The notes below the pieces were generated by a model. That model saw only the letters and a program-made list of their open reading frames with translations, did no database searches and was not told the DNA's origin. Position numbers and translations under genes: made by a program. Below, piece after piece: positions 33,803 through 44,900 of a stretch of 55,664 nt of DNA; position 1 is the stretch's first letter, and each line of letters starts with the position of its first letter. Location of the stretch: NCBI GenBank assembly GCA_016933295.1, contig JAFGBG010000221.1, positions 1 through 55,664 on the forward strand. Reading direction: 5' to 3'. The DNA is from Sedimentisphaerales bacterium. Its GTDB lineage: Bacteria > Planctomycetota > Phycisphaerae > Sedimentisphaerales > Anaerobacaceae.

Positions 33803-34465
33803 ATGAAGCCAAATAATAATAAAATTGATATTAGTACTGATAAAGGCGTTCAGGAACGGTTGCTTGATGCGGCGGAGGAGCTTTTTTGTGAACGTGGTTT
33901 TAAAGGCACGAGCATTCGTGATATTGCCGCTTCCGCCGGATGTAATATTGCCTCGGTTAATTATTACTTTGGCGGCAAAAATAATTTGTACATCGAGGTT
34001 TGGCGTCGTCATTTGATTCCGATGAGGGATGCCAGAATCGCGAGCATCGAAAGGGTAATGTCAAAAAATGGTAGGATCGAACTTGAGGACTTGCTTAAAT
34101 CCTTTGCCGACACTTTTGTAGGTTCGATGGTGGATCCGGATAAGGCTTCACGATTGAGCAAACTTATGGCCAGGGAATATATTGATAGACATTTACCGGC
34201 CAGCATATTTGTCGATGAGGTTATGACTCCAACTATGGATGCAATGCGGGCGGCAATAATTAAGACATGTCCGGATTTGGATGAATCCAAGGTCTTGATG
34301 GTTATATTTTCTCTCATAGGACAGCTCGTACATTTAGTCCATGTAAGCGCGATATTCGAACAGGGGGAAGAAAATTTGGATTTGCCGGTTTTGGATACAT
34401 CTGAGGCTATTGAACATATTGTAAAATTCTCGATTGCAGGAATTAGAGCATATTCAAAGGGATAA
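33803..34465 (+). CDS. TetR-family regulator, CecR-like, of the efflux operon
   Basis: 220 residues. The N-terminal helix-turn-helix is clear: LDAAEELFCERGFKGTSIRDI, then AGCNIASVNYYFGGKNNLY. The C-terminal ligand domain contains LMAREYIDRHLPASIFVDEVM, resembling the CecR type that controls efflux genes. ATG 33803 was chosen over the in-frame GTG at 33782 because homologous starts lie close to the first helix; neither has a good ribosome site. The gene is 5 bp before the outer-membrane factor gene, so it is the first gene of the operon it probably represses. Confidence 0.88.
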   Translation: MKPNNNKIDISTDKGVQERLLDAAEELFCERGFKGTSIRDIAASAGCNIASVNYYFGGKNNLYIEVWRRHLIPMRDARIASIERVMSKNGRIELEDLLKSFADTFVGSMVDPDKASRLSKLMAREYIDRHLPASIFVDEVMTPTMDAMRAAIIKTCPDLDESKVLMVIFSLIGQLVHLVHVSAIFEQGEENLDLPVLDTSEAIEHIVKFSIAGIRAYSKG

Positions 34466-34470
34466 ATACA

Positions 34471-35949
34471 ATGAAAAGAAAATTGTTTTATATCTGTTGG
34501 TTTTATTTGTTTTTGGGTTGTTTGGTGTTTAACGGATGTATGGTAGGGCCGGATTATTCCAGACCCGAGACTGCGGCGGAAACTTCCGATGGTTTTTATT
34601 ATGCAGGAGAGCACGATGAGGATGTTAATGATTTTACACCTATAGATAGATGGTGGGAAAGTTTCGGAGATCCGGTTACTGCCCAAATGGTTCGTGAAGC
34701 ACTTGAAAACAATTATGACCTTAAAGCTGCTGCGGCGAGAGTAATGCAGTCTCAGGCGGTGCTTGCTGAAACACGCGGCTTGCAGTGGCCGGATGTATCT
34801 TACAATCTGAACCGGGATAGGAGTAAGCGTTCTTTTAACTTCGGAGGTTTTGCAGGGGGAGGCAGATTCACTGTCATGAGCACAACCTGGTCCCATGATA
34901 TTACGGCAAGCTACATACTGGATTTCTTCGGTAAGCTCAGGCGTTCGGAGCAGGCTGCATGGGCGGATCTACTTGCCGCCGAGACGAATGAGCAGGTTTT
35001 GATTAACTCGATAATTGCATCCGTAGTCAACGCCAGGATAAATATAGCGATTCTTCAGCGTCGGTTGGCAATAGCACGTGCAAATACGGAAAGTAGGCAA
35101 AAAACCCTGGAGACAGTCGAACGACGCTATGCGAAAGGGCTTGTCGGGCCAGTGGATATCAGGCTGGCTCGTGAAAATCTGGCCGCATCGAAAGCTCTTG
35201 AGCCTTCTATTGAACTGTCGTTGATTACGGCTCGTCATGCTCTTGATGTTCTTTTAGCGCATCGGCCCGGTTCTTCTGATGATTTGCCCGAAACATTATC
35301 AGATTTGCCGGAATTGGGGAAGGTTCCGATTGGACTGCCGGCATCACTTCTTGACAGACGTCCGGATGTAAAAGCCGCCGAATTTACCCTGCGAGCGGCA
35401 AATGAGCGAATTGGTGTAAGTATCGCTCAGCTTTTTCCCGACCTGGCCTTGACCGGCAGTTTCGGCTATTCCGGCGATACTATGGAGGAAATTTTTCAGT
35501 ATGATTACACAGAGATGTATGCGGCGATATTTAATCTTACCCAGCCTATTTTCAAAGGTGGACAGATTCAGGCCCAGATTAATGCCGCAAAGGCACGTTA
35601 CCAGGAACAAGCGGCTAATTATGCCGGTATTGTGCTCAATGCGCTCAGGGAGGTCGAGGATGCTTTGATTACCGAGCAAATGCTACAAACTCAGCTTGAA
35701 CAGTCACAAATTCGGTTGACTGAGGCGAAAGCTGCGGAAAGTCTGTCTAAACAGCGATACCAAAGCGGTGTTGAGGGAATTCTTGCAGTTCTCGAATCAG
35801 AACGTCGAAGTAGAGCGGCGGAAGAAGAGCTGATCGTACTCAAGGGCCAGATTTGGACATCACGGGTAAATCTGTATCTGGCTTTAGGCGGTGATTGGGA
35901 TGAACAGGAAAATGAAATTATGGTAGTGGGAAAAGATGACAAAAAATAG
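34471..35949 (+). CDS. RND efflux outer-membrane factor, NodT family lipoprotein
   Basis: 492 residues. Lipobox with Cys23 followed by the NodT-type MVGPDYSRPE. Long alpha-helical barrel repeats follow, twice containing the LxxR / Ala-rich periplasmic pattern, with DIRLARENLAASKA and SLLDRRPDVKAAEFTLRAAN, and later LTQPIFKGGQIQAQINAAKA. It forms the outer-membrane exit duct. It overlaps the adaptor gene by 14 bp. Confidence 0.93.
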   Translation: MKRKLFYICWFYLFLGCLVFNGCMVGPDYSRPETAAETSDGFYYAGEHDEDVNDFTPIDRWWESFGDPVTAQMVREALENNYDLKAAAARVMQSQAVLAETRGLQWPDVSYNLNRDRSKRSFNFGGFAGGGRFTVMSTTWSHDITASYILDFFGKLRRSEQAAWADLLAAETNEQVLINSIIASVVNARINIAILQRRLAIARANTESRQKTLETVERRYAKGLVGPVDIRLARENLAASKALEPSIELSLITARHALDVLLAHRPGSSDDLPETLSDLPELGKVPIGLPASLLDRRPDVKAAEFTLRAANERIGVSIAQLFPDLALTGSFGYSGDTMEEIFQYDYTEMYAAIFNLTQPIFKGGQIQAQINAAKARYQEQAANYAGIVLNALREVEDALITEQMLQTQLEQSQIRLTEAKAAESLSKQRYQSGVEGILAVLESERRSRAAEEELIVLKGQIWTSRVNLYLALGGDWDEQENEIMVVGKDDKK

Positions 35950-37231
35950 AACAAAAGATATAGTGGAGAACGACCAACCTCGAAAGTCTCGGGGAAAATC
36001 CCATAGTATTTTGCATGCGTTGTTTGCTGTGATTATTATATTACTGGGTATTTGTGCGGCGGTTATTTTGGTCAAATACAAAAAACAGCCCGAACGCGTT
36101 GAGTTTGAAATACAGGCTCCTTTGGTTAAAATTGAACAAGTACGCATCAGAGATATTCCGATGGTCATTCAAGGTTACGGCACGGTCAATCCGAAAGTAG
36201 AAGTTGACATAATTCCGGAAGTCTCCGGCAAGGTAATATTCGTTCATCCGGAGCTTAAAGTGGGTGGCTTTATCCGTCGTAATGAAAACATTTTGCAAAT
36301 AGATCCCCGCGATTACGAGTTGGCTGTTAGGCAGGCGGAGGCCGGTGTGGCGGATACTAATGTATTGCTCGAAACGGAGGAGGCCGAAGCGCAGGTTGCC
36401 CGGAAAGAATGGAGGGATTTGCATCCTGGCACGGAGCCGAGTTCCACACTTGTTCTGCGTGAGCCGCAGATTCGTAAGGCAAAAGCAGCGCTTGATTCGG
36501 CAGAAGCCCAATTAGCAACAGCGAAATTGCGACTCGATAGAACTAATATATCTCTGCCGTTCGATATCATGGTTGCCAGTGAAAGTGTAGATATGGGACA
36601 ATATGTTGTGGCAGGTCAGTCTTTGGCGAGTGCTTTTGGAACCAAAGCCGTGGAAATTGTCGTGCCGCTTCAGGATGATGATCTTGCATGGTTCGATGCG
36701 TTCGGAAATTCGATATTGGCCGATGGCGGCAATAGTTCCAATGAAAAAACAGTAGCTACAATAAAAGCCGATTTTGCCGGAACCGAGCACGTCTGGAAAG
36801 GTTATGTTGTTCGTACCACAGGACAGGTTGACAGAAGTTCCCGGATGATTTCCGTTATAGTTGACGTGCCCGATCCGTTCGATGTCTCAAAAGGTGGTCC
36901 GCCGCTGTTGCCGGGACTCTTTGTCGAAGTTTCCATCCATGGCAAAACACTTAATAACGTAGCGGCGATTCCTCGTGATGCAATGAGAGAAGGTAATAAG
37001 GTGTGGCTCGTTGAAGATAATGTTCTTCGTATTCAATTCGTCGATGTCATCCGCGCGGATAAGGATTTTGCCTATATAGCTTCCGGCATCGATGATAAGG
37101 CGAATGTAGTTACGAGCTCTATGGATGTGGCGGTTGACGGAATGAAAATTCGGACTGAAGCTGTTTTGACTATGGACGATGAGCAGATGAAGCAGGATAG
37201 TTCCAATCCTTTTTCTCCGGAGGAAAAGTAA
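35936..37231 (+). CDS. RND efflux periplasmic adaptor (membrane fusion protein)
   Basis: 431 residues. One N-terminal membrane segment (about 24-43), then the lipoyl-like half motif IPEVSGKVIFVHPELKVGGFI, a coiled-coil hairpin (about 115-200), the second half motif, and beta-barrel domain with PGLFVEVSIHGKTL. It links the outer-membrane factor to the RND pump. The start lies inside the preceding gene and the stop abuts the GTG of the pump gene, so all three are translated together. Confidence 0.92.
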   Translation: MTKNRTKDIVENDQPRKSRGKSHSILHALFAVIIILLGICAAVILVKYKKQPERVEFEIQAPLVKIEQVRIRDIPMVIQGYGTVNPKVEVDIIPEVSGKVIFVHPELKVGGFIRRNENILQIDPRDYELAVRQAEAGVADTNVLLETEEAEAQVARKEWRDLHPGTEPSSTLVLREPQIRKAKAALDSAEAQLATAKLRLDRTNISLPFDIMVASESVDMGQYVVAGQSLASAFGTKAVEIVVPLQDDDLAWFDAFGNSILADGGNSSNEKTVATIKADFAGTEHVWKGYVVRTTGQVDRSSRMISVIVDVPDPFDVSKGGPPLLPGLFVEVSIHGKTLNNVAAIPRDAMREGNKVWLVEDNVLRIQFVDVIRADKDFAYIASGIDDKANVVTSSMDVAVDGMKIRTEAVLTMDDEQMKQDSSNPFSPEEK

Positions 37232-40200
37232 GTGAAAGACTCTGAAAAAAAAGGCATTCTCGGGTGGTTCGCTTCAAACCATGTCGCGGCAAATCTGCTG
37301 ATGCTTATTATTATCGTTGCCGGATTGCTTTCTATTTTTTCCGCAAAGCTCGAAGTATTTCCGGAGCTGAGCCTCGATATGTTGACTATTACGGTGCCCT
37401 ATCTTGGAGCTTCACCGGAGGATGTGGAGGAAGGAGTATGCCTTCGCGTCGAGGAGTCTATTGCCGCGGTTGACGGAATCAAAAGAGTTACATCGACCGC
37501 CGGCGAAGGGGCGGGCGTGACATTGGTCGAGGTCGAAGAATACGCAGATGCCACGGAAGTTCTTGACGATGTAAAAGCTGAGGTCGATACGATCATTACA
37601 TTTCCGGAGGAGACCGAGAAACCGGTGATTTCGGAAATTAAAACACGTCATCAGGTCATCACGGTCGTTGTTTTTGGCGACGTCCCTGAAAAAACTCTCA
37701 GAGTACTGGCGGAGCAGGTACGTGATGATTTGACGGCCATGCCGAATATAAGTCAGGTTGGCATTGCCGGGGTGAGGCCTTATGAAATATCGATTGAGGT
37801 TTCCGAAGAGAATCTGCAGCGTTATAATCTGACTTTCGACCAGGTCACAAGGGCTGTGAGAAATTCCTCGCTTGATACTCCCGCCGGTTCGGTCAAGACA
37901 TCCGGCGGAGAGATTCTGGTTCGTACCAAGGGCCAGAAATACTATGGTTCCGAATTTGAAGAAATAGTAGTTCTAACAAGGAATGATGGAACAGCAGTAA
38001 GACTCAGTGATATTGCAACTGTTAAAGATGATTTTGAAGACGTTGATTTATATGCCAAATTCGACGGCAGGCGAGCCGCTTTAATACAGGTTACACGTAT
38101 CGGAGAGCAGGATGCTCTGGATATAGAAAAGGCTGTAAAAAAGTATGTCAAACGCAAGCAGGATTCTCTGCCGAAAGGGGTGTCTCTTGGGTTGTGGGAG
38201 GATGATACCGAGGTTCTCAAGGCGAGGGTGAGCCTTTTAACAAGGAATGCTTACATCGGTTTAATCCTTGTGTTTTTCACTTTGACGTTGTTTCTTAATA
38301 TGCGTCTTGCTTTCTGGACCACAATGGGCATACCAATTTCTTTTTTGGGGGCCTTTTATATAATACCCCACTTCGATGTCTCCGTAAATATGATAAGCCT
38401 TTTCGCGTTTATCATGTCACTCGGTCTTGTTGTTGATGATGCGATTGTTATCGGAGAGAATATTTTTGCTTATCGTGAGCAGGGATTTGGCAGGACCGAG
38501 GCGGCGATAAAAGGTGTCCGGGAAATGGCCATGCCGGTAATATTGGCCGTTTTGACGACGATGTTTGCCTTTTTGCCGCTTGCCTATACCCTCGGGATTA
38601 TGGGTAAGGTCCTTCGCCAGTTGCCGATAGTGGTTATTGGTGTTCTCGGGACTTCCCTGGTCGAAGCGTTGCTTATACTGCCCGCACATTTGTCTGGCAA
38701 AAGGTCCTGGAACAAATTTATCCTTGTCAGTTTCACGGACAAAATCAATAAGGTAACGCATAGGATACTGGATTGGTTTGTACAGGGACCGTTTGCTAAT
38801 TTTGTAGGCAAGGCGGTCAGGTGGCGATATGTAACATTAGCCTCGGGGCTGGCGATATTTCTTGTCACTATCGGTGTTATTGCCGGCGGATATATAAAAT
38901 TCGTATTTTTCGATGCGGTCGAAGCGGACAACATGATCGCGATGTTAAACATGCCGCTCGGGACACCTGTGGAGCAGACTCGGGAGATTATTGACGGCAT
39001 AGAGCGTGCGGCATTTCAGGCAATCGAGGAGTTTGACGAGAAGCGTCCCGGCAAACCGTCGCTTCTCAAACATATTTCAACTACCGTAGGAGCACAGCCG
39101 ACAACGGCACGTGGAGGCCCCGTTACCGTCAGCGGCGGCACAGGCGGGCAGTCGCATTTGGCCGAAGTGAATGTGGAACTGCTCGGCGCCGAAGAGCGCG
39201 ATGTATCAAGCGTAGCCATTAGAAACCGTTGGCGAGAATTAGTCGGGGAAATTCCGGGCGTTTCGTCACTGACGTTCGTTTCCGAATTGGTCAGCACGGG
39301 AAATCCGATAGATATAGAATTGTCTCATACCGATTACGATGTGCTTCTGCCGGCCTCGGAAAGACTCAAGAGCATACTGCGTGACTACGCGGGCGTCAGC
39401 GATATTGCGGATGATTTCGAGCCCGGCAAGGATGAGCTGAAGCTAAAGTTGAAAGAGACGGGACGTACTCTCGGCCTGACACTTTCGGACCTGGCCGGAC
39501 AGATTAGGCAGGGCTTTTATGGTGACGAGGCACAGCGCATTCAACGCGGTCGTGACGATATTCGCGTAATGGTTCGATATCCTGAAAGCCAGCGAAGAAG
39601 TCTGGCTGATATTGAAAATATGAGAATTCGGTTGCCGGACGGGACGCAGATTCCATTCAAGGCGGTTGCCGAGGTTCAGTATGGAAGAGGATATTCGACT
39701 ATAATGCGGGTTGACCGCAGACGTGTTGTGAACGTCTCGGCAGATGTCGATGAATCTGTCGCCAATTCAAAGCAGATTAACAGCGAATTGGCCGGGGGCA
39801 AGCTGCCGGAGCTTATGAGCGAATTTCCGGGATTGAAGTACAGATTCGGAGGAGAACAGCGTGAAATGCAGGAATCGCTCAGCAGCCTCATACCAAATTT
39901 CGGAATTGCATTAATGGCGATTTTCGCCTTATTGGCCGTCCAGTTCAGAAGCTATTCACAGCCGTTAATAGTTATGTCCGCGATTCCGTTTGGTATTGTA
40001 GGAGCCACGCTCGGGCATCTTCTGATGGGTTTTAATCTGGGAATACTTTCGTTGTTTGGAATTGTCGCTTTATCCGGCGTAGTTGTAAACGATTCGCTTA
40101 TAATGATCGACCTTATCAATCGAGAGCGCGACAGCGGCATTGAGTTAAAACAGGTGTTGCGTGACTGTGCAACGCGCAGATTTCGCCCTATCATGCTGAC

Positions 40201-40390
40201 GACTTTGACCACTTTTTGCGGTTTGCTACCGATGATTATGGAAAAAAGCCTTCAGGCACGGTTTCTTATACCAATGGCAATAAGCCTGGCATTCGGTGTA
40301 ATGTTTGCTACCTGTATAACATTAGTACTTGTGCCTTCGTTATATATGATTCTTGAAGATTTCAAAGCTCGAATATTTGTTGCCGCTTAA
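37232..40390 (+). CDS. RND efflux pump inner-membrane subunit, HAE-1 type
   Basis: 1052 residues, proton-driven exporter. The proton-relay aspartates lie in LGLVVDDAIVIGENI (membrane helix 4), with large periplasmic loops after helices 1 and 7, and GVVVNDSLIMIDLINRERDSG in the second half. GTG start at 37232 with GGAGG a few bases before. Substrate unknown; drug or toxic metabolite efflux is typical for the class. No truncation. Confidence 0.94.
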   Translation: MKDSEKKGILGWFASNHVAANLLMLIIIVAGLLSIFSAKLEVFPELSLDMLTITVPYLGASPEDVEEGVCLRVEESIAAVDGIKRVTSTAGEGAGVTLVEVEEYADATEVLDDVKAEVDTIITFPEETEKPVISEIKTRHQVITVVVFGDVPEKTLRVLAEQVRDDLTAMPNISQVGIAGVRPYEISIEVSEENLQRYNLTFDQVTRAVRNSSLDTPAGSVKTSGGEILVRTKGQKYYGSEFEEIVVLTRNDGTAVRLSDIATVKDDFEDVDLYAKFDGRRAALIQVTRIGEQDALDIEKAVKKYVKRKQDSLPKGVSLGLWEDDTEVLKARVSLLTRNAYIGLILVFFTLTLFLNMRLAFWTTMGIPISFLGAFYIIPHFDVSVNMISLFAFIMSLGLVVDDAIVIGENIFAYREQGFGRTEAAIKGVREMAMPVILAVLTTMFAFLPLAYTLGIMGKVLRQLPIVVIGVLGTSLVEALLILPAHLSGKRSWNKFILVSFTDKINKVTHRILDWFVQGPFANFVGKAVRWRYVTLASGLAIFLVTIGVIAGGYIKFVFFDAVEADNMIAMLNMPLGTPVEQTREIIDGIERAAFQAIEEFDEKRPGKPSLLKHISTTVGAQPTTARGGPVTVSGGTGGQSHLAEVNVELLGAEERDVSSVAIRNRWRELVGEIPGVSSLTFVSELVSTGNPIDIELSHTDYDVLLPASERLKSILRDYAGVSDIADDFEPGKDELKLKLKETGRTLGLTLSDLAGQIRQGFYGDEAQRIQRGRDDIRVMVRYPESQRRSLADIENMRIRLPDGTQIPFKAVAEVQYGRGYSTIMRVDRRRVVNVSADVDESVANSKQINSELAGGKLPELMSEFPGLKYRFGGEQREMQESLSSLIPNFGIALMAIFALLAVQFRSYSQPLIVMSAIPFGIVGATLGHLLMGFNLGILSLFGIVALSGVVVNDSLIMIDLINRERDSGIELKQVLRDCATRRFRPIMLTTLTTFCGLLPMIMEKSLQARFLIPMAISLAFGVMFATCITLVLVPSLYMILEDFKARIFVAA

Positions 40391-40552
40391 TTCGATTAAA
40401 TTTCGCCCTTTTTTGTTCTTTGACGGCGATAAAAGAGAAAAGTTTTATATTTTTTCGTGCATAATCACCTCGATGAGCGTATAATATATTGATACTTAAA
40501 AGCGAAAAATGTAAAAGGATTTTTATCAGGCGCCGTTTTAGGGGGAAAAATT

Positions 40553-41308
40553 ATGACGACGATAAAATACGAGCCTAAAGTCGAAGTTGTATCAGACCCC
40601 GATAGATTTGCACAAAGAAGTGTGGAAATTTTTATAACAGACGCAGAAAAAGCGATAGAGACGAAAAATATCTTTTATGTGGCGCTTTCGGGGGGGAACA
40701 CACCCAAACATTTTTTTGAGATGCTTGGCGAACAACCTCGGGCAAGGAATCTGCCGTGGAATAAAATTCACTTGTTTTGGGTTGACGAACGATATGTCCC
40801 GCCGGTTTCGCCGCAAAGTAATTATAAGCTTGCCGCCGATACTTTCTTGAGTAAAGTGGCCGTTCCGCAGAACAATATTCATCGTATTCCGACCGAATAT
40901 TGTGATTTCCATGTTGCGGCTCAAAAGTACGAAGAGACAATTCGGAATGTTTTCAACCTCGAACAAAGCGGTACTCCTGAATTTGATTTGATTGTGCTTG
41001 GAATGGGCGCCGACGGACATACCGGCTCATTATTCCCGAATTCGTATGCTGCTTTTGATACTGAAGATTTGGCGTGTGTCGTTTATGTTTTGGACGACAA
41101 GCTGAACAGAATTACTTTAACGCATCCGGTGTTATGTGCGGCATCTCATTTGGTTGTATTAGTGAGCGGCAAGGAAAAGGCTGCTATCCTGAAGGAAGTT
41201 TTAAGCAGCGAACCGGATGAGGTTCGTTATCCTATTCATGCGATTTGGCCGATTCTTGACAAGGTCACCTGGCTTGTTGACAGCGAAGCGGCACAATCTC
41301 TACGATAG
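40553..41308 (+). CDS. pgl: 6-phosphogluconolactonase
   Basis: 251 residues. Hydrolyses 6-phosphogluconolactone in the oxidative pentose phosphate pathway. Family motifs LSGGNTPKHFFEML (from residue 44), FWVDERYVPP with SNYKLA and GMGADGHTGSLFP are present. A strong GGGGGAA site precedes the ATG. It stands alone: no zwf or gnd is beside it in this window. Confidence 0.93.
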   Translation: MTTIKYEPKVEVVSDPDRFAQRSVEIFITDAEKAIETKNIFYVALSGGNTPKHFFEMLGEQPRARNLPWNKIHLFWVDERYVPPVSPQSNYKLAADTFLSKVAVPQNNIHRIPTEYCDFHVAAQKYEETIRNVFNLEQSGTPEFDLIVLGMGADGHTGSLFPNSYAAFDTEDLACVVYVLDDKLNRITLTHPVLCAASHLVVLVSGKEKAAILKEVLSSEPDEVRYPIHAIWPILDKVTWLVDSEAAQSLR

Positions 41309-41365
41309 TGCCAAGAATCTTTAACCGATTGTAAATGAAAAGCTTGTTTTTTATTGCTATGGAAT

Positions 41366-41905
41366 TTAATCGGGGATAATAAGTTTCATTCCGGGTTGCA
41401 ATTTGTTGGGATCTTTTATTACATCCCGGTTGGCATCGACTATTTTATGCCAGTTGTTTGATGAGCCGTAGTACTGCCTTGAAATGACGGAAAGATTCTG
41501 GTTCTTCCGGACGATATGAAATCTTTGCGTTTTTATCTTTTCGGTTTGCATGTATTGCAGGCCGTCCGTCGGTTCGGAATTTTCCTCGACCGTCGTTAAC
41601 TGTTCGTTCTCTGTATTGGGAATATCAGGCATATCCGGCATCGGCTCGTTTTGTGCCGAATCGATTAAAGCGGATTCGTTTTCCTGAAGTTCGGTATATA
41701 TGGGCTGAATCGGCGGATTTTCCGGCGTAATTCCATTTAAAACATCGTCGTCTGTAGCGGCGGTTTCATCCCGTGCCGTGACATTTTGAAGATGGATTAT
41801 TCTTGCCGTGGGATTCAGACGCGGATCGGTGGCAAGTTTAAAAACTACTATACCTACCAGTAGCAGGCCTAAAATCAGACCTATTTTTAAATCTTTTTGC
41901 ACCAT
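41366..41905 (-). CDS. LysM-domain membrane protein
   Basis: 179 residues. An N-terminal membrane segment (about 8-24), an acidic low-complexity linker (about 40-120), and one C-terminal LysM domain (FHIVRKNQNLSVISRQYYGS to LQPGMKLIIPD). It probably binds peptidoglycan from the inner membrane. It starts 12 bp after the secDF stop, so it is the last gene of the sec operon. A role alongside secretion or wall synthesis is inference. Confidence 0.8.
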   Translation of the reverse strand: MVQKDLKIGLILGLLLVGIVVFKLATDPRLNPTARIIHLQNVTARDETAATDDDVLNGITPENPPIQPIYTELQENESALIDSAQNEPMPDMPDIPNTENEQLTTVEENSEPTDGLQYMQTEKIKTQRFHIVRKNQNLSVISRQYYGSSNNWHKIVDANRDVIKDPNKLQPGMKLIIPD

Positions 41906-41917
41906 CTTGCGGCGTTT

Positions 41918-44900
41918 TTATTTGTTTTTGTTTTGTTGAATTTTAGTCCCTATTAACAATATAGGAGCGGCTATTGCTATAGATGAATACGTTCCTACGA
42001 TAATGCCGAAACCGATTGCGAAGTTAAAGCCTCTCAGGCCCGGTCCTCCAAAAATGTACATTATAAAGACGACGATAAATGTCGTGAATGATGTTAAGAT
42101 TGTCCTTGAGATAGTTTGATTGATACTGTCGGTAATCGTTTGCGGATTAAGCTGCTGGGCTTTGCCGCGGTTTTCGCGAATACGGTCGAAAACAACGATT
42201 GTGTCGTTGAGGGAGTAACCGATTAAAGTCAGGAACGCGGCTATAATTGCAAGATCTATTTTGAAATCTCCGATGAAAAGTTTTTCCCCGATAGGTGTTG
42301 ACGCAATGTATGTGCACGCCGTTACAGCGCCGAACGTAATACAGACATCATGTATCAGGGCGATTATTGCCGCGACTCCGTACCTCACGTTGCCGAACCG
42401 AATCCAGATATAAGTTACGATTGCAAACAGAGACAATAAGATCGCTATCATTGCTCTTGTCTTTTGTTCCGAACCGACCAAAGGATCAAATTGCCTGACA
42501 CGCGGCAAAGAGGTTTCGAATTCGGTTGCCGCCAGTATTTTGGCTTTTTCGTTATTAACGAAGTTTGTCCATTCCTTTTCTTGTTCTTTGGTATTTCGAA
42601 TATTCTCACGGGGTATGCTGACATAAACGAATGAATTAACGGGCTGATTTACATCTATATTTTCACTTAAAAGCGGGCTTAGAATTTTATAGGTCGATTG
42701 TCTGAAATCGTACAGTTCGGATTTGATCTGTAAATCCTTGAACCTTTGTTCTATTTCTTTTATTGTTGTCGGTTTTTGAATTTCACAATCGATTTTAATT
42801 CCATCCTTAATATTAGTCTCCTTAAAATTAGACAGCACGGGATGAGCTGCCACCATCTCGGAAGTGATTACTTCTTCGGAGACTATATTGGGCTGGAGAT
42901 CCTGTTGGATTTTCAGCTCATCGGCAAAGGTTGTACGGATTGCATCGTTTACGACTTCGTCAACTTGCGGCTCCGATATTTCGGTATTTTTCGGGAGTGC
43001 TTTCTCCAGAACCTTCTTTACGAGGGATTGGTTCATTTGGCTCGTTGATATTACGAATTTGCCGGAGTTGTCTGCATCTTGAGTTACAAGCAGATTACTT
43101 AGCAGACCTGTTTCTTGCTCCTGAACTTTATTAATTGCATCGGTCATTTGCTGGACGGACATGCTGCTTGTCTGCGGTAGATTAGCAGTAACAATAATTT
43201 TATTGGTTTCTGTTGTTGTAATTTCAAACTGGTTACCTGTTTTTCCAATACTATAGACATTGGCGGCCGGCAGTTTTTCCCTGATTCTGTCTTCGACCTG
43301 TTGCCTTGTGAGCTCCACTCCTTCAGCCAGAACTATTTGTACGCTTGTTCCGCCGGTAAACTCGATGTCGTATATGTTATTTTTAACGTCATATCTGGTT
43401 CGAATGAAGAAAACAATCACTCCTCCTGCAATAAGCAGAATTGAGATAAAGAAAAACACTGGTCTCAAACGCATCCAGTTAACCTTTGGATTGTGTATAA
43501 GTCTTAACATAAGCAGATGGTCTTTGATGATTCGCCTGGATACGAGGAAGTCGAGAACGACGCGTGTTACAAACAGCGCGGTGAACATACTCGATGCAAT
43601 ACCGAGCATAAGAACTATGGCAAATCCTTTAACTTCTTCCGAAGCCCGCCAAAAAAGAATCGCCGCTGTGATAAACGTCGTAAGGTTGGCGTCGAAAATT
43701 GTTCTAAACGCCTTTTGATAGCCGTTTGTTATCGCAATTCTCAGTGAAGAGCCTCTTTGTTGCTCTTCACGGATTCTCTCGAAAATCAGCACGTTTGCGT
43801 CAACGCTCATACCGATAGTCAATATAATACCGGCGATACCGGCCAGTGAGAATCTCGCATTGATGCCCGCCATTATTGCAAGGACGAAAAGTATGTTTAA
43901 AAGAAGAGCCACATCGGCGATTGCACCGGCCAGACAGTAATAAATTGCCATACAGGCTATGACTGCGATAAGACCGATTATTCCCGCTTTGATTCCCTGG
44001 TCGCGATTGTCGGCGCCGATGGATGGGCCGATTGTGTTTTCAGAGATGGGTTGTTCTATCAATCGGGCGGGCAACGAGCCGGCATTGAGTTTATGAACCA
44101 TATCATCAACTTCAGTTTTGGTAAAATTGCCGGTTATTCGTCCCTGACCTGGGATTCTTTCGTCGATATTCGGAGCTGAGATTGCTTTGTCATCGAGAAT
44201 GATACACAGCGGTCTTCCGATGTTATTTCCCGTAACATCTCCCATGAGCCTTTCGCCTTTTTTATTCGTGAAAAAGCCGATAGCTCTTTTGTTTTGATCC
44301 CAGGTTGAATAAGCCTTTTCAAGCTTCCAGTCTATTGAGTCGGAGCCACGCAACATGACATCGTCGGGCCTATCGCTGGCCAGAACATAAGTTTTACCCC
44401 CGAATTCACCGACAACCGCCGGATGCCCCTGTGCATCGGCGCATCTCCATTCATTTGCATCTTCAATTTCAATCCAGATGTATTGGTTATCCTGAGAGGC
44501 CTCTGTGGGACCTAGTGTCTGGAGATTATTGAGGTAATTATTCATCGCCACTGTGTCGACATCCGGATGCTCCCATGTCGGCAGAATTCTGAACTCCAGT
44601 TTTCCGGCCCCTTTAAGCATTCGCTTAAGTTGTTGTGGATCGTCGAGTCTGCCCTTTTCCGGGCTATATTGATCGTAAGCTGCGATGACCTTGTCGATTT
44701 CATTAGCTCGATCGGGAAAATTCGTTTTGAGTTTTTGAATTTCGTCTTTGCGTTTTTTAGGCTTGTTATCGAGGCATAAATTCAGCATATCTTCGGTAAG
44801 GTTAAGCCTGTCGATTCTGTTTATCTCGATAACATATTGCTCTCTTATCTCCGAGAGTCGATCGACTGCATTGGACCAATTGGCATAGGTCTCGACGTAT